Of a stretch of 64,000 nucleotides of DNA, positions 25,595 to 37,999 are shown piece after piece. The stretch comes from Sinohyriopsis cumingii. Its lineage: Eukaryota > Mollusca > Bivalvia > Unionida > Unionidae. The stretch covers positions 135,796,579-135,860,578 of the forward strand of contig CM068829.1 in NCBI GenBank assembly GCA_028554795.2, written 5' to 3'. The translations under genes and the position numbers were made by a program. Below the pieces are notes generated by a model. The model was not told the DNA's origin. It saw only the letters and a program-made list of their open reading frames with translations, and searched no databases. Numbering within the stretch: position 1 is the stretch's first letter; each line of letters begins with the position of its first letter.

Positions 25595-28500
25595 ATCATG
25601 CATCTACTTTACAGGGCTTGTTTCTTAACATAGAAAGTCCGTAGCAAATTTATAAGTGGTTTGATTCAAATAAAAATCTTTCATTTTAATTTTTTATTCT
25701 TCTTCGTTTTAACACTATATAAAACATTTGTCAATAGCGTTTGGGATGACTGTTTGAGGGGGTTTAATAATTTCTCAGTAGGGCAGTTCAAGATCCGGGC
25801 AATACATTTCTACATAGTCGAATAATGTGATTATGACCCTGAACTTGGTTATGGATCGGAACTCGGTATTTATTTGAGGGCATGTCTTTTGCACCTCCTA
25901 GGTAGAACTAGTTTAAACATGTTTTTGGTAATACATCTGGGAACCAAAGGGTGTCTTGCTTAGCCATCATAAAAAAAAACAAAAAAAAAAAACAACAACA
26001 ACAAAACGAAACACATAGAAGACTTGTATCATAGATAAATGTGTGCGCTATTAAATTTCACATTTAGAATTAAATTTTATTTATTGATCTCCATGCACAT
26101 AAAACTATATGAGCTTAAAACTTTATCTTTTTTTTTTTAAGTATCGTGTTTCAAGCTACAACCCAGGTAAAGTACGAGCGAGCTAACTCAATATACACTT
26201 GGAATGGCGGACGAGAGACTCGTCTGCTTCAAACGTTCAGGGACGACATACTTATCTGGGTCAATCATTCAGATCGCCATTATTTTTCAAATCTTCTGGT
26301 TCACTTATCTTCTTTGTTTATCTGTCGACCGATGTAGCGTCAGTTTTAAAATATTTATATTGGCTGTGGTTAAAAGACTGTAGATATACAAAATTTATTG
26401 CAAACACATACTTGTGAATCTCATATTGTGTTTTTGTGGGATGGGGTGATTTGAATTATAAAGAGGGAAGGAGAGATTACACTAGTATATGCCCATACAG
26501 AATAGTACGACAGTGTTTTATTAAATCTTTATCTTTCTAGTTGGGAGGGCTGTGCAATCGATAAACTACTTGTTTACGTCAGGTATGCAATTGTTCTGCA
26601 TCACCTTGAAAATAGATTTTAAATCGCACAACTTAGAACAAGAAGAAGACGATACAACTGGGCTTAGATCGACAATGCCAACGTGCACTGAAAATAAGCA
26701 TTGCCAACGCAACAACAATTACGCAATAAACTAAAAACTATGACAAAATTGCAGGAGGAGTGGTACGGCCACAATTGAACATAGTATTTGCAAGGAGAAA
26801 TATGAGCAACACAATTGCACAATCTGCACAGTCGATCTTACTGAGTCATATCGGTGCTAAATGTGATCAGGAAATATCCAGTAACACTGAGCCACTCACA
26901 TCGTGTCCTGCAATCATTGGCACCTGACCATTAAAAAAACATACTATATGGTTATCTAGGCACAGTATTTTCTGAAACTAATAGAACACAAAGCAAAACA
27001 GTCGAAATGCAACCTGAACGAAACTACATATACAAATGTAGCATACAGCGTTTCAGAACTATTCAGTATTATCTGAAACAAACTTAATCAAAAGTGGCAG
27101 GGTTTACGGTACACATCGAACAAAGGCAGAAAACTATATAAAACACCAAAATAAAGTAAATAGGAACACAAAATCACTGACTGTAAAACCCCATACGACA
27201 CTAATATATAAATAGGATTAGATCAGGGCAAATATTTCTGGCAGGATGCACAATTTTTTTTTAAAACCCTATAAAATCGAACTGCCCACACTGCTTGCAC
27301 CGGAAACTGTCGAACATGTGTCAAGGAAAACTCCCACGGTTACAGCCAATTAGTAATTAGAATCTTGCACATGAATTTCTTGTGCGTATTTGGACCTACC
27401 ATATTCACGTAAAGCGGTAAAACTGAAAACCTAATTGACATGCTGCTGACTGATCGAACTCAGATACTGTAACCGCGAAGCCCAGATTAAGATCACAAAA
27501 CTCAATAGGCTACATCGTCGAGGATATTTTCGTTTTTTTTCTTCCTACGTTGACACCGGATATATGTCATCGTGTAGTACCAAAAACGTGATACTTTTAA
27601 CGAGTGGCGAACTATATCCTGTATTAGTACCACAATATATCCGGTATTAACGTTGGAACATAAAGAGAGACGTCTGGTTGATTTTCTTTATTAAAGATTA
27701 ATTTTTATGTTTGAAATGTGCTACAGATACTTTTATTTACTGTAGCCCACAAAACATTCGCTTTGTTATGCAGGTACAACTTTTGTAGGCACGCACAATC
27801 AAGGGTGGCATGGCTTGATGATAAATTGTGTATTTTCACATGTAAAAATGAACGGCTATATTTTTCACGTGTGAAAATAGGAGAATGAAAAATATGAAAA
27901 TTATTTCCTCAATAAGTGTCCATATTTCACAGTTAAGTATATAATATTAAAGTCACTCGTTTGTACGTGCTTTCTGAATCCAAACAAGTATGTTCAATAT
28001 ACAAAAAAAATAATAATCAAAATCTAAAAATGCGGCGTAAGTTAATCCCACAAAGATCCGATTCGGATCACTTCTTTGGCAGTATTTCAGAGACTGCCCA
28101 CAAAAATAAGCAAATGAACATAACTTTGATTTAAACTAACAATGTAGTAGCTGTCAGGACAGAAGGAGACGGACAAGCAGCATGCAATGGTCAGTAGTAC
28201 GACCCAAGCTTGCTTGGTTGGCGGAGGAAATATGCACAAAATCCAAATAAAAATGGCGAACCTTTATCGTAGTCGCACATGATAGTCACTCGTCCAAATT
28301 AAGTAAGTAATTATGCATTTGGATTCCTCCAGGTCCATCATGCATTTAGACGATCCATGACGGTGTCAATAAATATAGAGGATATTACCTTACAGGTAAA
28401 ATCAGGTATTTATCAAGCCACACCCCGAATACCAGGATGTGCAATGACAGGAATAAGGAAGTCTTATGACCTTCAACTAATTTCTTGTTTACGAAGAGTT

Positions 28501-29908
28501 ATTTTGGTGACCGACTGTGATCTTATTTGAAACAGTTTACCCCCACATTGAGGATATTTGTCATTTGTCAGGTGATACTTGGTTTAATTTCCAATTAATT
28601 GTTTGTTCATTTTGTCGCATTTTCCTCTATATGATCTTCGTCCTGTTTAGTTTTGATAAATTGTGTAGTCGTACAGTAAAAAACATTAGGATACGCTACA
28701 TGTTTTCTAGCTGAGAGAGAGAGAGAGAGAGCGAGAGAGAGATTTCATTTATTTTCATATCTTGGTATGTGGTTAAACCTTTAATGTAAATGTACTTTAG
28801 TTTGACAGTAGATCTGAGTGTATGCATAAAGTAAAGACTCTTTCCACGTATTTTCGTTGATTTTTTTAATTATTTATTTTTGTGGATTATTACAACAACC
28901 ATCCACAACCCCGATCATACAGGGGAAAATTTACATTTGGCTGTTAATCCATATCGGGGAAACTTTACATTTGATGTGAACTCACGGTGTTAACTTAAAA
29001 TCTGTCTAAACGTGCCACGGATACATGCGCTGCAAAGAACAGAACGAAGTAAATTCTGGACTTCTTTGGATAAGATGTCTCAAATGTATTTATACAGCAA
29101 GTTCATATTTCTGGACGACTACTAAATTATGCATTTTCCCCGAAGTTAAAATATGTTACGGTTACTAAATTTAGCAGGCATGACACTGAGGAATGATGGC
29201 CCAGAATTTGTGATGCGTATATGTACATGTGAAATGTACATGTGAAATTCAAATGACTTTAACCCCTAGTGAACACTGCAAGTTTAATTCTTAATCATTG
29301 TTAGCCATTTGACTTGTATTAGAGCTAGGATAGCCTGTAATTGGAAAAACGTTATCCGGCACTTATTCTGCCGACTAGCCGATCAAATAGTAATTTCGAT
29401 AAAAGTATTGAAATTTAAACAGAACTATATAATACTGCTGAAAATGTTTCGATATTACAGGAGCTTAGGATATTCGATGACTTAATTTCAGAATGTTTTC
29501 TGTGTTCTGTTCATTTTTAATTCTTTGCTAATGCTGTAGCATATTCAATCCTTACAAGTAAACTTATGTAAATACATTCGTATCTTTGTTTCTCGTGGTT
29601 TGAATTATATCGGTGATGTAAAGACAAGAAAATTAAAAAAAATTATACACATGTATATATGCTTGATCGGAATTACCTGTAATGGCATCGGTAAGTATGT
29701 CACGTTGAGCAGCACAGCGATATTGTACTCAGACTGCATGTGAGCTTGTTCACATTGTACATAGATGCTAGGTTTATTTTTATAAACGTAGTTGTATTAT
29801 TCTGTTCCTTTTCTTTACTATTCGTTCGTTACTTTTCGTTATTAGAGCACACCAGGGCATCCTCTTTATTAGATTTGCTTTTATAGTCAAGAGTATTTTG
29901 GACTGATT
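25595..29908. other. Long gene-poor stretch
   Basis: No gene recognised in 4.3 kb. Noted: an A-rich run at 25970-26010, a GA microsatellite at 28713-28742, and a small inverted repeat (ACCGGATATAT) at 27555-27645 that could be a tiny MITE remnant. Short open frames at 26.1-26.7 and 28.5 kb have no family character. Confidence 0.4.
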
Positions 29909-29921
29909 TTATTTCTTGAAG

Positions 29922-30235
29922 TAACGCTTCGGTGGCCTAGTGGTTAGTGCGTCCGCCTCGCGTACGGAAGGTCGTATGTTCGAAGCCTGGCCGAGTCATA
30001 CCAAAGACTTATAAAAATGGTACTAACAGCTGCCTCGCTAGGCGCTCAGCATTACGAGGTTAGTGTTTGGACTGGTCGACCTGGTGTTAGGGTGGGACAT
30101 CATGCTACACGTTTCCGGCATGATACCCGGCCCAGTGCTAGACATCATTATAAACTGCCACACTGCATACGTCGTAGCGATTTGACTAAAAATTATTAAA
30201 GCTACGTGAACAATCCAAATGACACACACAGGCAC
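29922..30235 (+). mobile_element. SINE family A copy with target duplication
   Basis: tRNA-like head GGTGGCCTAGTGGTTAGTGC, B box GTTCGAAGCC, body TATAAAAATGGTACTAAC and a short CACACACA tail. It is flanked by an exact 11-bp repeat ATTTCTTGAAG (29911-29921 and 30236-30246). The open frames crossing it are not genes. Confidence 0.92.
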
Positions 30236-30249
30236 ATTTCTTGAAGGAA

Positions 30250-30695
30250 AAGATTACTCCCTTATTGGACTGCCTTTACTAACTCATACTAGAAAGGTTG
30301 ACTATAATAAAAGATTGGCGTACACGGCAAGATCTATGTCAGTAGAGCAGTGCACCCAAAATAATATCGGACTGTCTTTCTCAGTTTGAAACGAGTGTTA
30401 TGTGTATCTATGTGTCTTTCCTTTTGGTGTATTCCTGCATTGCACTGAGCTATAAATATGTGTTTACAAGTTTTAATTTCAGTCTTAATAATGAACCCGT
30501 TTACAAGTTTGGGGTAATTTCCCACTGGACCATTACGTCAAGTGGGATCTGTTGTGGTGGGAGATCTATTGTGAAATATGTCACGTGGGAGGTATTGCGA
30601 CATAGATCAAGTAGGAAAATATTGCTGTAGAGTGTAGATAAGAAAAAAGTGAACAACTGCTTCATTACTACTTCATTCCTATTTCCTATGTTCCT
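30250..30695. other. Gene-poor stretch
   Basis: No gene or repeat recognised. Confidence 0.4.
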
Positions 30696-30699
30696 GTTT

Positions 30700-30965
30700 T
30701 AAAACCTGTCTGCAGATGAATTTAATGTTGTGTTTAAATATAATTTGAGGTACTCATTTGTTATTTATTGGAATTACAAAGTGTTCATTGACTTTGGACT
30801 AAAATATTATTACTGGATTAATGTGAATTCGTTCAAAGACATTCTGTAAAATGCCACTGTGATAAATCAAGACTGTTGATATTCAAAGATACTGGTATAT
30901 CAGCACATTCGGGACCTGAAATTCAGTTGGAACACTATTGTGTTTTGAACGCATGAAAGAAAGAG
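30700..30965 (+). repeat. Interspersed repeat R, partial copy B
   Basis: Shares TTATTGGAATTACAAAGTG, a TACTG..TTAATGTGAATTC patch, CAAAGACATT and ATCAAGACTGTTGAT with the 3' part of repeat R (21040-21190 and the reverse complement of 33090-33270). Confidence 0.55.
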
Positions 30966-30969
30966 TTAT

Positions 30970-31615
30970 GATTATTTTGGATTGTATTCAGAATAAAGCA
31001 TGTTCCTCTTTACTTTTCATTTCATAATTTATAGAATTAAATTATTTGTCACGAGAGAAAGGCTAAAATTAATAGGGGAATGGTGTTCTCGACAAGCACG
31101 ATGTAAAAGAGAATAATGTACACGACTAAACAGCCAAAATATATTTTTATTAATATGATGTTCCTTTTATGTTTCCTGTGGATACATCGTTTAGGAGACT
31201 TAAAGAGCGGAGGCGGCGATTGGCTTAATTATGCAATGCAATGAAAAACGATGCCCAATACAATAAGTAAAGAATAATAATTTGCTATAACTAACTAATG
31301 ATATTTGAACTATTCCTTTGACATCATTTTCAAGTCAGACGTGGATTTGATATGAATGTTAGTAGCCACAATTAGGGTAGATACTTGAGCAAAACAGTTT
31401 TCAATCATATTATTATCCAGACACTAGTACGGCAGGCATTAGTAGTTACGCAGTTACGCACACAAATGAGACTCCACTGTATCCCATTTGTGAAACACCT
31501 TGTGAGCGCTGACCAGTCCTAACGAGTTATATCTAAATGGGACTTTCTTCCGTGAGGATCACAACTATCGGCAAATGTAGACCACTTTTACGACTCTATG
31601 GTCTTAAACGAACAG
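30970..31615. other. Gene-poor stretch between repeat R copies B and C
   Basis: No gene recognised. B and C face each other across it. Confidence 0.35.
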
Positions 31616-31619
31616 AAAG

Positions 31620-31905
31620 TACAACCAACAAGTTTAGTAAAATTCAACAAATAATTTATTTCCCTAGAATACAAAGTTAAAATCATTCCTTCACCAAGTC
31701 CTTAAATACAGAATATTCCGAACGAATTCAAAGTCTTGAATTTGCTGATGCACTAATAGTCATGATGTTTCCCAATGATATAATCCAGAATCTCTTTGAA
31801 TGAATTCTCAATAATCCCAAAGTAGTGTTTTACTCCAAAGTGTCAAGGACCACTTTTCAATTCTAATGAATAATTTAAAGAAATGATTTCTCTCAAATTA
31901 TATCA
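31620..31905 (-). repeat. Interspersed repeat R, partial copy C
   Basis: Direct match to 32950-33310: ACAAGTTTAGTAAAATTCAA, CTAATAGTCATGA, CTCTTTGAATGAATTC and TTCTAATGAATAATTTA. Same orientation as copy D, opposite to A and B. Confidence 0.6.
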
Positions 31906-31909
31906 GAAA

Positions 31910-32660
31910 TCATAAGTAAATAATTCGATACACTGAACTTAAAACGGGAATGAATAGTTTTGTTTACCTCTACGTTATATAGAAACGTAAGGCAGTAAAG
32001 TGACCAGGATGTTGGACACAAGTTCACTTCCAGAACATCCATAGGTTTGTAAATAAGGCTACATACTGAACTCCTATACCAGTAAACAATTTGATTATGA
32101 CCTATTTTCATGTTAAAAATCAAGTACCAGGTACACACAAAAAAACTATCGTCAATCATGGACAAAGTTGACTTAGACAATATAAGTTTTGACAAAGGTC
32201 AAGCACACAATACAGATTCAATACACATAACGATCACAGTGACCTATTTTCAAAAACTGTAATCAAATTCGGTAGGTATCTTCGCATTTGAAGCCGCACA
32301 CACAGAAGGTACACGCAGATATAATTGAGGCAACATGTTACTTTCATGTACGGATGAATATTGACAATTTAGTACATTTACATGTAGCTCAATTCTTGTA
32401 TACACCTTTGGATGTATAGTACAAGGCTTGATGAGCCTATTAGCATCTCTCACTTTTGTTAGCACCCATAAAAGGTAAATTGGGCGTAATTACATAGTTT
32501 TATTGCTCAAGTGGATATGATAAGATAATGGAGTATGTACGGGTGATGCAGGTGAGACAATTCTTCATACTTCCTATCGGTTCGTTCTTAATTGCAGGAA
32601 TAGGAAATACAATAACAAGTATGTTGGAAAGTAGTCTTGCTACTCTACCCCAAATTGGTT
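31910..32660. other. Gene-poor stretch
   Basis: No gene recognised. The open frames on the minus strand lack motifs. Confidence 0.35.
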
Positions 32661-32664
32661 GATT

Positions 32665-32900
32665 GGTTGGCTGTTGTGGGTTTAACACCATTTTCAGAAC
32701 ATGATAGGTTATACATGGCGGCCGGTCCATTATGGTGGAGATAGAGACAGGAATAACTACCGATCCCTGGTAAGCTGCTGGCAAGCTTTCTCACATATTC
32801 ACGTTGGCCGAGCCCAACATTCGAACCTATGCGAACAGAGGTGAAATGTCAATGATCTCTAAATGAGTGTCTTAAATCATTCGGTCACCCGGATCCCTTT
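32665..32900 (-). mobile_element. SINE family B copy
   Basis: On the minus strand it reads a degraded head GGGATCCGGGTGACCGA, then TGTGAGAAAGCTTGCCAGC, a CTCCACCATAATGG patch, GGCCGCCATGTATAACC and the 3' end GAAAATGGTGTTAAACCC. No confident target repeat. Confidence 0.7.
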
Positions 32901-32949
32901 TTCAAAATGTTAATATAGTGTTAAAATAATAGAAAAGACCAAAAAAGCA

Positions 32950-34205
32950 ACAACTTTTGTAAAATTGAACAAATATATTTTCTTAAAATAAAGAGAGAAA
33001 AATTAAAATAATTTACAGTATGAAATCTTCAAAGATCATAAAAGGTCTAAGGCTTGTCCAAACGTATAGCGTATTCCAGATAATATACAGTGGTAATCCC
33101 AATTCGGTTCAATCTTTTGTGCTAATGTGCCAATAGTCATGAATAGTTTGATGTGATAACAGTCTTTATGTATCAGAATGATGTAATTCAAAATGTCTTC
33201 CAATAATTAATTCACAGTAAATTCAAAACAGCTCCTAAATCAAAATGTCTGAGCACATTGTAATTCTAATGAATGATTTAGAGAAATAAATAAATCCACT
33301 CGAATGATCAAAACAATATGTCTCTTCTATGACTGATGTTTATGGTAGGAATAATTCATTTCCAAGCAATTATCCCTTATATGAAAAGCTAAGACGCAGT
33401 TCCAAATAATCATTTCGAAATCACTCTTGTCAACAAGTTCAAGTACTTTTGCACTATCCAATCAGGAATTAGGTCAGCTAGGGAGGGATCCCATCAAATT
33501 GGTCATCAGAATTTCTTCTGCAGCCTCCAAGGTCAAAAGGCTACAATAACATGTTTACTCCTATCCTGCATCTATAATGTATTTACTGAAACAAAATGAC
33601 CTCATCCTAGAGTACAAATCCACAACTGTAAACAGTTAGCTATTTAATATTTTATTTAGTAAATGACACTTTCAATCTATGATCATGAAAATTAACACAC
33701 ATAATATAGATATACATAACAATATATTGTCTGTGCAGATCAACGCTGGTCACTATTTGTGTGTCTTTATTGTCCACTGTTCAGGTCTTATCCTCAGCAG
33801 ACATTGTTGTTTTTTTTCTCACCCACCCAGTATTCCGGTTGTCGTACCGATTTGATTATTTAATGTCATTATTATATACTATGACTAATAAACTATCAAA
33901 GTGGATTCTGAAAATTATAATAGCTTACGAACAACTATACCCCATTTTCACCCCGACTTTGTTTTTGAATGAAAAATTACCCTTATTTATAGCCCCAACC
34001 TTCAACCCTCATACCCATACCACATCACATTTCTTCTCTATTGCTCGGTTTGCATAGTCATGTGGACTATAAACACTTTTTGCATAGTCATGTGGAATAT
34101 GAGGACTTTTTGCAATTAAATATTCAAGATCTAATTTGATCTTCACTGTTCTATAGTTATGTCAGATGGAGTTATGCCCCCTTTCGACAGTTACTCTCTG
34201 TTGGA
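32950..34205 (-). repeat. Interspersed repeat R, copy D
   Basis: The reverse complement matches copy A over about 1.1 kb (see 20100-21195), including the shared CCTTTTGACCTTGGAGGCTG and GTTATGTATATCTATATTA. The part at 32950-33310 also matches copy C. Divergence between A and D looks like roughly 20-25% with indels, so this is an old repeat. No long open frame. Confidence 0.75.
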
Positions 34206-34209
34206 AAAG

Positions 34210-34900
34210 GCACACAGTTTACTGATAATACAAAATTATAACTGTGCCAAACATGTTTGATAAACATAGTCACCAATCTTCCTGATGCACCGCAAAATGC
34301 TATGATGAGAGAAACGTAAGTGGGGCTTATTAATAATGCGTGATGTAACTAAGAATACAAACGAAACGTTTAGTTGCCCAGCAAAATGAACGTATCTCTA
34401 TTTACATACAAATGTATCCAAACCCTGCTCAACCACTTCATCTTCTCTAATTTTTTAGTTCGGAAAATTGTGCTAACTATGAACTCGTTTTGTCGGAAGG
34501 ATATACTGCACTCACAAGTTCGTGCAGTATTCATTCCGAAAACTCGTTCCTATTTTCCCATACAAATGCAGTAACCTATAAATATTATACAGATCAATAT
34601 AAATTAGTTGTACAGATCAATGTATATTTATCATCGTATTATATATCTGACTTTAATTCTTCATATTTCAATGAATCTTTTATCATCAGTGATCCGACAA
34701 AGGTTGGTCACATCAAATGAAAATGTCAAAAATACAATTAGATTCTAACCTCACTTATTTCGACTGCAAGAACAAATTTAAAGACCTAATAATGTTTCCT
34801 ACCTTAAATATTTTCAGCATGTTTTCTGTTTTCTAATTTCATGGTTTTTTTTGTAATCATATCATTATATCTGTTTTTTATGTTATATGTGTTGTCTAAT
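34210..34900. other. Gene-poor stretch
   Basis: No gene recognised. Confidence 0.35.
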
Positions 34901-34902
34901 GT

Positions 34903-34955
34903 TGTGAAGCGCTTAGAGCTTCTAAAGATTAGGCGCTATACAAAGTCCTCATTAA

Positions 34956-34986
<31 letters not shown>

Positions 34987-35110
34987 CTGATGATGTTATT
35001 AGGCTGCAGTCTACTGAATTGTTTCATTATTATTTGCATCTTCATCATCGTCATCATCATCATCGTCAGCATCATCATCATCGTCATCGTCATCATCGTC
35101 ATCATTATTG
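34903..35110 (+). repeat. Retroelement-like 3' tail plus ATT and TCATCG repeats
   Basis: GTGAAGCGCTTAGAGCTTC followed by AGGCGCTATACAAAG forms a small stem with GCGCT ends and runs into (ATT)n (34957-34984). Tails of this shape are widespread at 3' ends of non-LTR elements and related SINEs of aquatic animals (from memory). A (TCATCATCG)n-like run fills 35040-35108. No coding part is present upstream. Confidence 0.45.
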
Positions 35111-35114
35111 TTGT

Positions 35115-35739
35115 TGATTACATGTTTTAGCTGTTGGTAGTGAGTTGTTGCAATTATAGTAGCTGAGCTGTTGTTCTAATTTTGCTTATTTCCTTGCTTT
35201 AATTGTATCAACTCTTTGAAATAAATTAAATACATAGGATATCGTAGAAAATGTAGATTTTCTTTCCATTATATATTTTCAAGGTGAACATCTTTGATTT
35301 GCATGGATTTGTTTCTCCACAGATGCAAAGAAGAAAAAATGAAATAGGCCTAATTATGGAATCATATTTCTGAATTACGTACACAAGAACAGATATACTT
35401 ACTATATGGAAAACAAAAGTAGTTTGAACAGTGATATCGTCCCTGGGGTTATAGAAATCTTCTAAACAATTATAAGAAATATATAGATATGATGTAACTA
35501 TTGAAATTTATTGTAAACAAAATTATATTTTCAAACCTTATATACCACAGTACAACTTAAAATTTTCTCAAACAAGTGGGCAGATAAATCTGCTTCAGAA
35601 AGAAATTATGTGACGAGGATGTTATGGAGATATATGCTTTCTTAAGAACTTGTGTTGAAGTTGTTACCGGGATCTATTCTTTTTAAGAATTTTTGTGTAT
35701 AGGTTCTTTTGGGGATCAATGCTTTTCTAAGAATACAAA

Positions 35740-35810
<71 letters not shown>

Positions 35811-37380
35811 ATACGATGGCACACGAATTTAGGATAAGTAAAGGAATCCAGTGACAAATAATTACCTCACTTTGATATACTATTGGTGTTTACTATTTAG
35901 TGACGACATAACATCATTCTAAGAACGTTCCCTATCCGAGGAGCATGCCCTGTAATTACTAGTAAGGAGACTATATATGCATAGTATAAAAGTTGTATCA
36001 TTAATAGACTAAGAGAAGTATAAATTGTAATACTTTTTCATCAAAAAGGAAACGAGGTTTGCAGAGTTTCCTTTTAATGAAACAATTATCCTAAAAATGT
36101 ATACAGCTAGTGGCATATCAAAGATATAGCCTACAAACCATACATAGATTTTATTTATATCACATACAAATACGGAGTTTAGAATGACTACAGACAACTG
36201 TGTATTGACAGAGTGAATAAACTCTTCACAACCCTGCCCAGCGAAATCGTTTCACAATGTAGTTCTGCGCCTTTTGTGGCTCTACACAGTACACTTTTCA
36301 AATTGATAATTTGCTTGTTTTCTTTTTGAGCTTCTTTTTTTCCTCATTCATATTGATTACATAAATATAATACACACTTATGATATAAACATGACAGATG
36401 GTTTTAATGAGGAAAGTAGAGCACTATAAACACATGGTTAGCTTTTTGAACTATGAACGATATGGGTGTGGAATATAAACTAAGCAAAATGACGAACGAA
36501 GAAGAGGTAAATCAAATATTTTAATGGATTTACAGTTGATCTAAGTCATTATTCTGCTTTAATTAACATTACTACCGACCATAATATTGTTTTTATTCTA
36601 CACCTCTGTCTCTCATTCCCCTGTTTGTTGGTCGGTTTGACTAACGTTTACCATTATTCATAGGTCCAGAATCTTTGTTTGGATGTTGTTATTTTTTTTT
36701 TGGGTGGGGGGGCGGTTTAAGGGATAATTACCACAGAGGCATTTTGTTATTGTCAATCCCCACGCTTCTCTGTTGGAAATTTACCGAATGGTATCTGCAT
36801 ACTATTGCAGTTTCGTTATCATTGATATTACGAACACTAAACATTAAACACCATACAGTATGAGTGCCTGGTAACGAAGAAATTTACCGTATAGTGTCAA
36901 CAGGTTATTGCAGCTTTGTATTATTGAACACTGTAAAGTGTACCATACCGATACCGTTACGACGAACCAGGTTATTGTGGGTTACTTGGTGTACATTCAG
37001 TTTCAAGGGTTTCATCCAGCCCAAATTCCTTTTCTCTTTCATTCTTAGTTTCTGCGTATTTTTTACTTTATGCCTTTGGGGGTGGGGGTGGGGTAGAAAG
37101 GGAAAGCAGAAATGATTGTAATGCGATTGAATTTCATGTTAAATGTGTTTATAAAACATGGATTATTAATATCTGCTATTGTTATTTTCTTACGTCGCTA
37201 ATGATTAATCAGTGGAAATTCAACATTGATCTATAGAATCGATAACATACAGTAGACAATGGTTTATATATGCGTATTAATGCGTCATTGGCGGATCACA
37301 ATTTGATGTACCAATAATGTTGGTAGATCATACTGTTTTATACCAACACTTTAAAAGCCATGCTATTTTTGTTGTACATG
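35115..37380. other. Gene-poor stretch
   Basis: Contains a (TA)n run at 35742-35807, a G-rich patch at 36700-36715 and another at 37075-37095. No gene recognised. Confidence 0.4.
35742..35807. repeat. (TA)n microsatellite
   Basis: About 33 uninterrupted TA units. Confidence 0.95.
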
Positions 37381-37384
37381 TAAT

Positions 37385-37680
37385 TTGTTCTACAATTCTG
37401 TTAGCAGTTGTTCCAGTTTTGGGTTCCACGCTTGTAGTGATGGAGCCTGTAGTAGCAGATCCACGTGTGGTATGAGTGGAAGATGTTGTCAGTTTGTTAC
37501 TGGAGTGGAGGTTGTTGTCGAGGTGGTGACTGAGTTTATGGATCCACCTGCTCCGCTGGCTGTTCGGAGGTCGGATTGGAAGTTGTTCTTATGGTGGTAT
37601 TGGTAGAATAAGTCGTTTTCACAGTGAAAGTTGTTTTTATATCGTGGTGGTGGTTAAGGTGGAGTTGGCCTTTATTTTGA
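37385..37680 (-). pseudogene. Decayed mucin-like terminal exon (copy 3)
   Basis: The minus strand reads Thr/Ser-rich segments in changing frames: TVKTTYSTNTTIRTTSNPTS, then VTTSTTTSTPVTN, then TSSTHTTRGSATTGSITTSV and EPKTGTTANRIV. The last resembles ETTTGTISNTTV and ATTGTTSNTTV just before the GPI region of copies 1 and 2. Stops (TAA, TGA) and frame changes interrupt it, and the GPI tail itself is not found. Confidence 0.55.
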
Positions 37681-37722
37681 ACGTGAGTACATGCTTTTTC
37701 ATTTTTCATCAATTCTTTGAAA

Positions 37723-37989
37723 TCAATACACCAGGAATGTTCGATAATTTAAAAATGATTCAACGTCTTGGAGAAAGAAAAGCAAATCATCGCTAATGTT
37801 CCACTCCTTTTCAAACCCCGCTTTAAATCTATTCTCATTTAAAAACTCATTAAAAGAGTTCTGAACGTTTCTGGTGATAATTTTCTTTTTAACTTGCCTA
37901 AGTTCTCTTACTGTGAAGTACGAATCAGAGAAGACTGTACCTTCATTATCTCCGATGCTTGTATTTTGTGTTAGGTAAATTTTAACCAC
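37723..37989 (-). CDS. Candidate internal exon, unknown
   Basis: An open frame of 88 codons with non-repetitive, charged, protein-like composition (for example FTVRELRQVKKKIITRNVQ and FKAGFEKEWNISDD) sits directly upstream of the decayed mucin-like exon on the same strand. A possible acceptor (ACAAAATACAAG) and donor (CCTG then GTGTAT) exist. It could be the preceding exon of that family or chance. No family recognised. Confidence 0.25.
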   Translation of the reverse strand: MVKIYLTQNTSIGDNEGTVFSDSYFTVRELRQVKKKIITRNVQNSFNEFLNENRFKAGFEKEWNISDDLLFFLQDVESFLNYRTFLVY

Positions 37990-37999
37990 GAAGTATTGT

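Noticed and set aside
35040..35110. Possible CRISPR-like or regulatory array of TCATCATCG units
   Set aside because: Simple trinucleotide repeat with no spacers; eukaryotic context.
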